From Membranipora membranacea (taxonomy: Eukaryota > Bryozoa > Gymnolaemata > Cheilostomatida > Membraniporidae): a DNA stretch of 64,000 nt. The stretch covers positions 17,038,062-17,102,061 of the forward strand of contig OU612074.1 of assembly GCA_914767715.1 (NCBI GenBank), in the 5' to 3' direction. Under the pieces are notes generated by a model. The model was not told the DNA's origin and ran no database searches. It saw nothing but the letters and a program-made list of their open reading frames with translations. Position 1 is the first letter of the stretch, and each line of letters begins with the position of its first letter. Positions 25,201 to 35,062 of the stretch are shown here, piece by piece. A program made the position numbers and the translations under genes.

Positions 25201-26317
25201 TGTAATCTTGATGTCAGTGCAAGTAACAGGTAGTCCAGTCAGTTTGTGGAGACGCCGATTGTCAGCACACATGCAATAGTGGAAGGTGTAGAGGTCATCT
25301 CTGATTACCCTTACTGACTGAGAAACCTTATGTTGCAAGTGTGCTCTGACATACCTGCAGGCTAGAATATACTTAGCGTTGAAATTGCAATTTCACCCCT
25401 AAGTCATCTATCACTTGACATATAGGCTGAAAATTTATTATTTCCCAACACATTAATTCTCAACGATTTTCTCTTTTAGGTAATCTGATATCTGCATCAC
25501 AGCCCCCAGCCCCCTCTGCCCACTATGCAGCCCCACCCGGAGCCGCCCCTGCTGGGTATGGAGGATTACCTGGAACACCACAAACCCCACAACAGGTATG
25601 TATTCACCACATGTAACATAAACAGGAAAGTACACGCCAGATAATTCCATGCTCTTCATGTGTAGCGTCACTTACTCGACTGCGAGCCTGTTAATTCTAA
25701 ACTCTGCATTTATATTGTATAATTGATTTCAAACAAGAATTGGTGCTGGACAGTAAACATTAGATGGGAAAAATCAAGGCTATCAACCTATTTATTATTG
25801 TTGCATAAGAGTTGACAACTCCCCTCAACTGCACTTTATTAACAGCATAAGAGAAACTACTACATTTCGTTATGTATCTGTTATGCTTTATTTGGCACTT
25901 TACTCATGAGGTTTTGGAACTTTCTTCTCCATAGAAGGCCCCTTGCTTAGAGCCATCAATAGCCCTCATCCTTGTTTGTGTCAATGTATAACCAACTGAC
26001 ATAATGCCACTGACAGGAAACAGGACAAAGTTGAAGCACTTCAACAATGTTCTTGTTCAACATTAAGTTCATTGTGTGAGGATATAATCATTTTCTGTAC
26101 CCCTTGACGCTTATTCTCGTTTCAGAGCATGTATGGACAGCCGGGGTCAGCAGTACCAGGTATGAATCCTTATGGAGCTATGCCTAGTCCTGGTAATCCA
26201 TACTCTAAACCGGGTCAAATAAGAGGTGCTTATCCTCGGGCTACAGGAAGTTATCCTCAGATCCCACAACCTGGTGCGCAACAACCTGGAGGCTTCAGGC
26301 CACCTGGCCCGCAATGA
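19270..26317 (+). CDS. TFG: TFG (Trk-fused gene) orthologue, complete, 478 aa
   Basis: Ten exons: 19270-19273, 19822-20007, 20415-20501, 21382-21528, 22571-22706, 23551-23681, 24123-24434, 24777-24902, 25480-25595 and 26126-26317 (TGA). All junctions are GT-AG and the total is exactly 479 codons. The first coding exon is only ATGT, before a strong GTAAGT donor; it is inferred from phase. Residues about 11-93 are a PB1 domain with the highly conserved [14 protein letters not shown] and the acidic [18 protein letters not shown] loop. Residues about 94-125 form the following coiled coil ([18 protein letters not shown]...). The rest is a disordered Pro/Gln/Tyr/Gly-rich tail. TFG oligomerises at ER exit sites and organises COPII transport. 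At 478 residues it is somewhat longer than human TFG (400). A possible polyadenylation signal is at 26884. Confidence 0.93.
21098..21322. mobile_element. MITE, family with 'agaccaatgcatg' ends, copy 1
   Basis: It lies in TFG intron 3. The left end aaagaccaatgcatg...gtcaggtag is matched in inverse by catgcgttggtctctgggtag, giving terminal inverted repeats of about 50 bp that also include 'gataaagttgtgtcgga'. The same ends recur at 62051-62332, showing a mobile family. No coding capacity. Confidence 0.8.
22091..22469. mobile_element. MITE with TTAAAGGGCAACCAAGG ends
   Basis: Perfect terminal inverted repeats ttaaagggcaaccaaggttt / aaaccttggttgccctttaa bracket 379 bp in TFG intron 4. TTAA at both ends suits a piggyBac-type TTAA target, or a TA target with longer repeats. 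A related interior string 'agcagattgcacctt' also occurs near 28150, so relatives exist nearby. Confidence 0.85.
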
Positions 26318-27628
26318 CACTCTTGCATCATGCAAAAGTCATAAACATAGGCTATTTTTCCACATATTAAATACTGCCGACAGTGCACATTAGAAGATTG
26401 AGATTGACTGATTTACATCTTTTGGAAGTCATGATGTTATTTTGTCAAGAACTCACTGATGTTGGAAGTTAGGTGATGTGGTCAGGTAACAATGGTAATG
26501 GTATATTTTTACCAGCGTTTCAGCTGTCACTTGAATGCCATATTGACAGTACAAGCCTAATGACTCATTATGGTTTTATGACATTGTTTAATGCCGAACT
26601 AATCTATTTGTTATCCAATTCACAAAATGAGAAGTTTTATGCAATTATTTTTTCCCGTTGCAAATCCTCACGAGAGGCAGCTAATAATAGCTGAAAATTC
26701 AAAGCTTTAGATTAACCAGTCATAACTAGCCGGCAATTGAAAAGTTTCTATCCCTCTGCGGGAAATTTTGAGGGAGAATAATGATGACTTTCCTTTACAT
26801 TACAATGACAAAAGTGTGATAATTTTATTCTTTACATTTATTAAGGTATGCACATAATGATTATGTATGTATCAAGGTGTCAAAATAAACCAAACAGAAA
26901 GAAATTACAACAGTGTGAATTTCTACCGAAATGTTTCTCTGTATAGGTATGCGAAACGTAGTGGGTGTGGAAAAGAACATGCGATCCCCTTTAGGCATGA
27001 AAGAGGAAGCTTGTTTGGTGAAATTATGAGTCCATAAATTAGTTAGCTCTCTGTTAGTTAGCTCTAAATTAGTTAGCTTTTGATTAGTTAGCTCTTTGAT
27101 GTAATGCCCAGGTGTAAATTGTATTGTCTCATTGTTATGACAGTATCACTTGTGTGTAGTGATCGGTTGTTAAGTACAAAAAGCTAGAGAATTAAAATGA
27201 ACGCAAGTCCGAAAATTTCAGAAGGATTGAATTTTCCAGTGGAAAAGCAGCAAAGAGGATGTTTACGTACTTAAATAAGTTGTTGATCAATAATATTCAT
27301 ACTTTTTTTTCTGAGACATGGAAAGTGTTTTTGTGAAAATCATATTTCAATAAAAACACTAATAAAAGCGTGTTCATTTGCTGTGATTTTCAATCACTAA
27401 CTGACCGCATTGTGCGCAGAACGGCAGTTGTCGGTTGTGTCTGATGTATGAAAGCAGTTGAATGTGTAGCACTAAGCAACAGCAAGAACTTCATAAATCT
27501 TTACAAGTTGACGAAAGGCTGGATTCTCTGACAGGTGAGTGAAATAAGTTGATTTAAATTTTGGAAGGAGAATGGTTTTAGAATACACTGTGAACCATAT
27601 ATTGTCCACTTTCCAGGTACAATGTATT
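26318..27628. other. TFG 3' flank; short tandem repeat at 27036-27097
   Basis: No exon is supported. The interval contains probable TFG 3'UTR, an AATAAA at 26884-26889, and four imperfect tandem copies of a 'attagttagctct' unit at about 27036-27097. Confidence 0.55.
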
Positions 27629-28380
27629 GCATGCATACTTGCCAACCTGTACGCATAAAGCGTTTGTAAACGCTTATTTGACACTAATTGAGTTTTAAAC
27701 GCTAAACGCTAGTTGTACTCATTTATGGTTTTCCAAACGCCTGTTCATCTAATTAGGCAATCAAAAACGCATCTTTTATCTTTAGTGTTTACTTGGTTGT
27801 CATGGTTAAATAATAGTCTAAAAATCTGGTATTGGCTGCAGAAAACCATGATGTTGATTTACAGTTGACTTTTTACCTGTCCAAGTTTTGCATGAGCCAA
27901 ATTGCAACTTTTCTTCAATGAGACACAACATAACTAGTAATCCATTGTAGAATATGGTGGTTCTGCCAACTTCAACTTTTCTTTAATCAGAGTAACAAAG
28001 TTGTCTACCTCCTTGTTGGGGTGAGATAGCTCAGATCTCCTGCCCCAGTGTTTCAAGGGCAAACCAGGGAGGATGGGCAAACAGGGTTTCAAATAGCCTG
28101 TCTTGTCCAGACAGGCTAGGTTACAAACAACTTCTCATTTATTATTAGCAGATTGCACCTTACAACGCAAAGGGAAAAATACTAATGTTGAGTGATCTGC
28201 ACTCCTATGCTACTAAGGACTACTTACTGTGATAATAGCATTTTTCGCGTGTAGCGCGAAAAATTTTTTGGGGCGTTTTCTGGTCATTTGAGGCACCCTG
28301 GAGTTTTGTACTCATTTTTAAGCATTTTGCAAATTTTTGTACTCATTTTGGAAAAATTAGGTTGGCAAGTCTGTGCATGT
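27629..28380. mobile_element. Possible DNA element with ACTTGCCAACCT ends
   Basis: The left end gcatgcatacttgccaacct and the reverse complement of the right end (catgcacagacttgccaacct shortened by one) share an inverted ACTTGCCAACCT core, about 750 bp apart. 'tgtactcattt' recurs inside both ends. A strong hairpin, tttttcgcg-tgtag-cgcgaaaaa, lies at 28241-28263. No transposase frame is visible. Boundaries and target duplication are not established. Confidence 0.5.
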
Positions 28381-29758
28381 CTAGTGCAGGGAGGATTTTT
28401 GTCTCTAAATACGGATGAAGTGACAGAGGCCAGTGTATAGACATTCATAATATGCTAACTCTTGAGGCTTGAATGAATGTCGAAAGTAGTTTACAATGCT
28501 GTATTTTGGATGATGTGTGTTTGAAGAAATCAGTTTGCTGAGTTCCGTACTTCGTTGATTCAACCCTCTCCAAACTACTTTGCCATTGTCTTCACATGCA
28601 ATCTTAATCTTTTTAGAATATGGTTGGTGCACAATATGCCTTCCAGAACGCTCAAGAGCAAAGTTCTCATATAAGCGGGTAAGTCCGGCCAGTGATATCA
28701 TCAGGGGCCTGGCAGCAAAACCGTTACAACAGATTGCTAGATTGGTTGGTTTGATAGAATTTTATAATTAGCCAAGGCATAGGCCAAGGCATGGTAAGAC
28801 AGTGTGAGAAAGCAAAATTTGGGTTATAAAGAAGTAAATTGGAAATCCAAGGAGATTGTGAGTAGCCTTGTAGCGTGGCTACTAAAAGTAGCGACGTGAC
28901 AATGCTGGATTAGGATCTCTTGAAGCCAGTTCTGGGAGGGAATGACGGCCCATTGTTCCTAATGTCTTGCAACAAACTGCGCGCTTTGGTGCTTGAAAGC
29001 AATACACATCTTGTCCTACCCTAAAACTGTGTCTTACAAATTAAACATGTTTCGGGCAATGACTGTATTAGAGATGGCCTATGCGGTAGGTACTTACACC
29101 GCAGGTCGTACAAGACCTGCCTATACCCTGGGACTATTCTAAACCAAAAGGGAGATTGTGAGATTCCAATTTTTCTTGCTCAATGTCAATGCTGACATAT
29201 ATGAGGTCTCACTCACTGCTCACTCTTTGTGGACAAAGTTGCATGCAGATTGCAGGGTGAGGGATAGCCATTTACATGCCCCGTGGGAGAGCAGTCTATG
29301 CAACCAGTGTTATTTGAGTAGAAGCCATAGGTCCAGTCGAACTGCAGAGCTAAAGGTCATCATAGTATATGCCCTTTGCAGAGCAGTTCACATACATGTG
29401 CCTTCAAAAGAGTGCCATGCAATGGCTAGGCACTGGTATGGGGTGACTCAAAAATAGTGAGTCATGGCAGGTCTGGAGCAATCCAAAGCTTAACAATAAA
29501 GTAAAGTACTCCATTACAGTCAAGCAAGACTTAACAGTTTCTAATTTCAACGCTTTTTGTTAATTTTCAAGGTACTTATATTGTTATGCGCATTTATATC
29601 AGGAAGCTGCTATTTCTAATCTGCATTTATTCTAATGCACACTTTTAATAAAGTGCATTTCTAATAACTTGTGTATTTATAATAATATGCAACTTCGTGT
29701 TTACCAGTCTAAAAGCGCAAAAATCATTTTTTTGTGTACATTCCATTCAGTGATTTCT
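28381..29758. other. No gene seen
   Basis: Open frames at 28405-28701 (minus), 28580-28771 and 29158-29457 (plus) have no recognisable domain and no phase-matched exons. I could not find here an upstream exon for the coiled-coil gene that starts at 31639. Confidence 0.45.
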
Positions 29759-29762
29759 TTAA

Positions 29763-31144
29763 GGTAATGTCAAAGACCGATCGGAATATCAACATATCAT
29801 ATACCGTTGGAAAGCTGCCGAGCTACTGAAAATGAATACCTGAACAAAAACTTGCTTCGATGACATTGTGTCATTTTAGGCAGGAAATGAGGCAGAAAAC
29901 GCTCTTTTTATCGATGCAGATTGAGCAGTCAAATTAATTGCAAGAAATTTCAAATCAGGTGGAATGTATACTTAGAGATTGGGTTCATCGTAAAATTTGA
30001 TTTTCTTTGATATATGACTAGTCTAAATTGACTTTTTACGTCATGCCATACAACACATTTTTTTTGTGAAGCCGTCAAAATATGTGAAATTTCAATCATT
30101 AATTCACAACAGATCATAGGTTCGAATCAAAATTAATTAAGATTTTCTTTTAGAGTACTCTTCAAATGTCATACACATTGACTTTCAAAAAATTAGCTTG
30201 CATATTGCAGTGACAGTAGACTCTCGAATACGGCTAATATTTTCGCCACCTTTGCATAACGCCAAACATGCTGTCCAAATAACCATTACTGTGGCCAAAC
30301 AAAGTTTTTTTGAAAGTTCTCACATACGAAGCCGCTTCCATTAACCATGGTGCACACAGGAAATGCCAACATAATTTCTCATTGCATCTTCATTTTTCTT
30401 GAATTTCACGCAAAAGAATGCCAAAAAAACAGCTACTTTTAGGGACTTTTGAGGTCTAATTAAGGACTTTTGAGGTGTTTTTTTGGCATTCTTTTGCGTT
30501 AAATTCAAGAAAAATGAAGATGCAATGAAAAATTATGTTGGCATTTCTTGTGTGCACCATGGTTAATGAATGCGGCTTCGTATGTGAGAACTTTCAAAAA
30601 AACTTTGTTTGGCCACAATAATGGTTATTTGGACAGCATGTTTGGCGTTATGCAAAGGTGGCGAAAATATTAGCCGCATTCGAGAGTCTACTGTCACTGC
30701 AATATGCAAGCTAATTTTTTGAAAGTCAATGTGTATGACATTTGAAGAGTACTCTAAGAGAAAATCATAATTAATCTTGATTTGAGCCTATGATCTGTTG
30801 TGAATTTATGATTGAAATTTCACATATTTTTACGTCTTCACAAAAAAAATGCGTTGTATGGTGTGACGTAAAAAGTCAATATAGACTAGTAATATATCAG
30901 AGAAAATCAAATTTTATGATGAATGCAATCTCTAAGTATACATTCCACATGTTTTGAAATTTTTTGCAATTAATTTGACTCTTCCATCTGCATTGACAAA
31001 AACAGCGGTTTTTGCCTCATTTCCTCCCTAAAATGACACAACGTCATCGAATATAGTTTTTGTTCAGGTATTCATTTTCAGTAGCTCGGCAGCTTTCCAA
31101 CGCTGTATGATATGTTGATATTCGGATCGGTCTTTGACATTACC
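29763..31144. mobile_element. Foldback element, 1.38 kb near-perfect hairpin
   Basis: Two arms of about 668 bp (29763-30430 and 30477-31144) are reverse complements with only scattered mismatches, separated by about 46 bp that contain 'ggacttttgaggt' twice. The outermost bases are GGTAATGTCAAAGACCG and its complement, and TTAA stands immediately outside both ends (29759-29762, 31145-31148). This fits a TTAA-targeting, piggyBac-type or foldback MITE. Neither arm carries a transposase frame. The high arm identity suggests recent insertion or arm homogenisation. A transcript would form a very long double-stranded RNA. Confidence 0.95.
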
Positions 31145-31148
31145 TTAA

Positions 31149-31638
31149 TAAGTATTTTGTTTTTCACCTTATTCATGTTTACACTCAGTAGTCATGCACG
31201 AGCAAAGAAGCAGCAAGGCGGGAAATCCAATATGGCACCAATGCATGCGCGTAAAGACAGACCCAAAATCATTTCTGGAAATTCATTTTTACTAATGCGC
31301 AGTCCTTTTTCTTGCGTGTCAGCCAATATGCATTGCCACTTATGTGTTAACAAATTCCCGATGTGTGTGCATTGGGGGCCGCCATAGGGAAGGTCTGTAT
31401 GTGTTACATGAGATAAGCTCCATTTTTTTATGTATGTCAACCTACTTAATGTTCAGTTAGTTAGTGGCAATGTTTATCTTCTGAACATACCAAATGATTA
31501 TTCTCAGTGGGATGTAACTGATCCAATTATGAGTACCTTTGCTTCACAGAAAGCCTCAATTTCATGTTTATTCACACTTCTGACTTTGCTTTCTCATTCT
31601 TATTTCTAATTAACCTCCATTTACTCTCTCTCTGTAGC
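31149..31638. other. 5' region of coiled-coil gene A
   Basis: No coding exon is supported. The pyrimidine-rich 'tactctctctctgtag' at 31622-31637 is a good acceptor just before the ATG at 31639, so a 5'UTR exon, or an undetected coding exon, should lie further upstream. Confidence 0.5.
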
Positions 31639-34600
31639 ATGTTGACAGACTCTTTCATTCAGAGAGCCAGAGAAGTCAAGCAAGGTATGCAACATAAGTG
31701 AGACACTTACATCAGTATAAACTTTGTGTCAGTAATTGGATCTAGCTTTAATTCAGGCAGCCTAATGCATTGACTGTCTTCCCAGTAACAACTCTTAAAA
31801 ACTCATGCAAGCTACTTGACAAATGCTTACAAGGGGTCGGCTGACGGCTATAGCATTACTGAACTTTTTGACCAATCAAGGATGAGAAATTGTTCCAGCA
31901 ATCATACATAAATTGCCATATGCTTGTTCAGGGTCAGATATATTCCTCTAATCCATGAATATATATCACTGTTTGTAACATAACGATATAAAATCTAAAC
32001 TATTGACAAAACACAAATATCTAGACTGAACATTATGTAGTGGAAATCCCAAAAATAATGCAATGCTGCAACTGTCCGCTTGCTGTGGTAGACAGCATCG
32101 TGCTCCTCACCTTACATCAGCCAGGACAACATAACAATCAAATTGACACATCATTAAAGACTTTGTTTGAGGCTGCTCTTTGTACCACATCTTATTCTCC
32201 ATATTTTATTCTATCATATGGCCTCTCAAACTTCCAGGGTGATTGCCTTCAATCGGCATTGGGAATAAGCGGATGTTTCCCCTGGGGTATGTCACAACCA
32301 TAGACATGTGACATAGACATTATGAGTTATTAGTTAATACACTAATAATCACACATCAAAATTCAGACCTGGGTGGGAATCGAACCCGGGTCCCCATACC
32401 TATAGGCAACGACGCATCACGCCACTTGGGCCAACAAGGTTAGCAAGTAGACAATATAACTCAGTGTTAGCGGCGTCGCCTGCAAAGCCATTTGGACCTG
32501 GGTTCGAGACCGATACAGATTTGAACATTTTTATCATCATATTTATTAGTGTATCGTAATAAGTATGATGGTTGTAAAGTACCCTAGGGGTTGCCGGCTG
32601 ATTCTAACTGCCGATAAATTGCTGTCACCTTGGAAGTTTGAGAGGCCATAACTTCCTCAATATTTGGATTATAAAGCTGAAAATTGCTCACATGATAGAA
32701 TAAAATATGGAGAATAAGATGTGATACAAAAGATCAGCCTCAAACAAAGTCTTTAATATCATAACTGCTAAGCAAATTGTTATTCTCAATCACGATCTTC
32801 CAGATAAGGTTCGGCAAATGCACGATCTATAGCAGGTGTTCCAACAAATGTATTAGGAACTTAGGTACTTAGGTAATATTTGGAGATCAATGCAGGTAGC
32901 ATATGCGAGGACTAACACCATTGTTGAGATATTTAAGAACTTTCTACAAGTAGAAAGCCTTGCCAACTATTAGCATCTACAATGACTTATTCCAGCATAA
33001 CTTTTTGTAATAATGCTGTTCATAAAGTTCCTACACCCATGCATCATTGGATACACCTTTTTTCCGCCTGTAGGGAAAAGCGGCTCAAGAGCGCAATTTT
33101 AAATCAAAATACCCTATTTTGTGGTAAACAGAGTGACAGATAAATCATCATAAGGATATTGAGATACCACAAAACACTATCAAGTACTACAAACCATAAC
33201 ATAATAAATCATAGATAACTTTTATAGCATTTTATAATGTCTGTTCTTGGCAAACAGCGTCTGACGGCTGGTTGGCAAGCCTGCTCCAGCAAAAGTTTCA
33301 CCATTGGCAATGCCTTAGCTTGCAAAATCTCAAAATAAGGTCACAGGATAAAACAACAATTAATACTTGGCACATAATTATTATAAATATATAAGTAACC
33401 ATGGTTCATTAGGTCATAATTATGTTAATATATGTTTAGTTGTTGCAGAGCGCCACCATAGAAACCGTCAAATTGAACAGCTCAATCGAGATGAGCACTT
33501 TGAAGAGCAGAGAGAGGATGATGGAGGACGATCCATTGTGCGACTGAATTATGCTGTTCGAGGCGCTCAAGCAACAATAGAACAGCTGAGGAGAGGAGTT
33601 GCAGAAGAGAGGCGTATGAGATTGATGCTGACAAAGAAATTTGAGGCTTTTAAAGAAGATTCAGAGAGAGATAAGGCCGAACAGAAAAACAATAATTTAA
33701 ATCTTCAAATTGCTTTTATCAACGGGGAGAAGAGCATCGAGCATCTGAGAGGGGCTCTGAACACCGAACAAGAAAGAATAGAACAGCTGATGGGAGAAAT
33801 TGCAGAAGAGAAGCGTAAGAGACTGATGCTGGCAGTGGAATTTGAGGCATTTAAGTTGGCATCAACAAAAGCTCAGATGAAGACAGAACAGCTGAACGGA
33901 GATATTGCAGCAACAAATTCATCTGCAGCTGAAGAGAAACATAAGAGAGAGAAGCTTGAAACAGAATTTGGGGCTTTCAAGGTAGAAGCTCAGATGAAGG
34001 CAGAACAGTTGAACGGAGATATTGCAGCAACAAATTCATCCGCCACAGAAGAAAAGGGTAAGAGAGACAAGCTTCAGACGGAATTTGAGGCATTCAAGTC
34101 AGAAACTCAGAGGAAGACAGAGCAACTGAGAGCGGATCAGGCTAGAGAGATGGACATCATGAAACAACAGATATCTCAACTTTTAGTGAACACAACTGTG
34201 AAGGATCTAGCTATCCATCAACTGAACAACCAGCATGGAGAGATGGGGGAGAGGTGTATCGGACTGAGAACAGATGTGGACGTCTTGGGAGTAAGAACTC
34301 ACAGACAGGAAAATGACATCAACCAAGTGGCTAATCGTGTGGAAGGTGTGTGGCTCAGTATTTTATTGCTAAACTGACAACTTCCTGCACAAGAAACTAC
34401 CATCACATTATTCTCTCATTTCTTGACAATCCATGGACCTTCAAAGCAGCTGCTATTTGTAAAAAGCGATTAAGTTTGCCATGTAATGATTGATGAGTTA
34501 TTTACTCTCACTGCTGAATATACTATCTTCAGTGAGTAGCACTTTAATAAGAGTATGTGATTCTTACATTGGAAGGTTTTAATTTTGTTTGAATCATAAT

Positions 34601-34988
34601 TTGTTTCTCTTTGATAGATTTGGAAGAGGGACAAGCTGCGTACGTAGAGTTAGGTGAGTATAAATTTAGGAAATACAAGGAGTTACTCATGGAAACAAGA
34701 CCATCGTCAGCTTTTACTCAATTTAATATAAGGCAATGTAATTACTGGCACCTCAACCTATGAATACAACCACATATTGGTGTGTCTGTCACAAGTAAAC
34801 GCTACAAATGTATGTGGTTAATCATTCAACTAAGGATCTTAGATTCAAACTATGAGCGGTTTTGATCACTCGCTGTTTATATAAACGCTTATCATGTTTT
34901 CATTACAGCACGCCCTGAGGTTGTGGCAGAGGAGGCCGATGACAGAGGTGAGAATGATGAGGAGGAGGAGGTTCTGATAGTCATGTGA
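31639..34988 (+). CDS. Coiled-coil protein A (paralogue of 43.2 kb gene), 352 aa
   Basis: Exons 31639-31684, 33449-34345, 34618-34653 and 34909-34988 (TGA) join through phase-consistent GT-AG introns to exactly 353 codons. The protein is one long charged helix. Residues about 55-280 contain four to five tandem units of 33-39 residues, such as EQLNGDIAATNSSAAEEKHK then REKLETEFGAFKVEAQ. Then come a conserved QQISQLLVNTTVKDLAIHQL segment and a tail rich in Glu and Asp ending VLIVM. There is no signal peptide or membrane helix. The unit lengths (33 and 39) fit mixed hendecad and heptad coiled coil. Structural or scaffold roles are possible; no family is recognised. AATAAA at 35095 may end the transcript. 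Intron 1 contains the inverted repeat with tRNA-like sequences. A further 5' exon is possible, since the paralogue has one. Confidence 0.8.
32352..32445 (-). repeat. tRNA-derived SINE-like segment (minus)
   Basis: Read on the minus strand, it has an A-box-like TGGCCCAAGTGG, followed about 40 bp later by the B-box GGTTCGATTCC within GACCCGGGTTCGATTCCCAC. The acceptor stem does not pair cleanly, so I call it a tRNA-derived SINE fragment rather than a working tRNA gene. Confidence 0.55.
32458..32520 (+). repeat. tRNA-derived SINE-like segment (plus)
   Basis: Read on the plus strand, it has 'aactcagtgttagcggcgtc' followed by 'cctgggttcgagacc', the layout of tRNA A and B boxes seen in tRNA-derived SINE heads. 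It points opposite to its neighbour at 32352-32445. Stems are incomplete. Confidence 0.55.
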
Positions 34989-35036
34989 GGAGGTCACATT
35001 TGTAGAGTTATACAGCATCAAACACACTTAATATTA

Positions 35037-35062
35037 CCAAGGAGTAACGCTATTACTCCTTG
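35037..35062. repeat. Short palindrome CCAAGGAGTAAC..., copy 1
   Basis: ccaaggagtaac-gc-tattactccttg forms a stem just after the stop of coiled-coil gene A. Similar palindromes occur at 38464-38481 and 59673-59697. They could be 3'-end hairpins or remnants of one small repeat family. Confidence 0.6.

Larger units (their letters stand above)
32060..32850. mobile_element. Inverted-repeat element containing tRNA-like sequences
   Basis: The segment at about 32153-32240 is repeated in reverse complement at about 32631-32758. Examples: 'attaaagactttgtttgagg' against 'cctcaaacaaagtctttaat', and 'ggagaataagatgtgat' at the right against its complement at the left. Weaker inverted homology continues outward to about 32060 and 32850. 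The spacer holds two tRNA-like segments. All lies in intron 1 of coiled-coil gene A. Confidence 0.75.
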
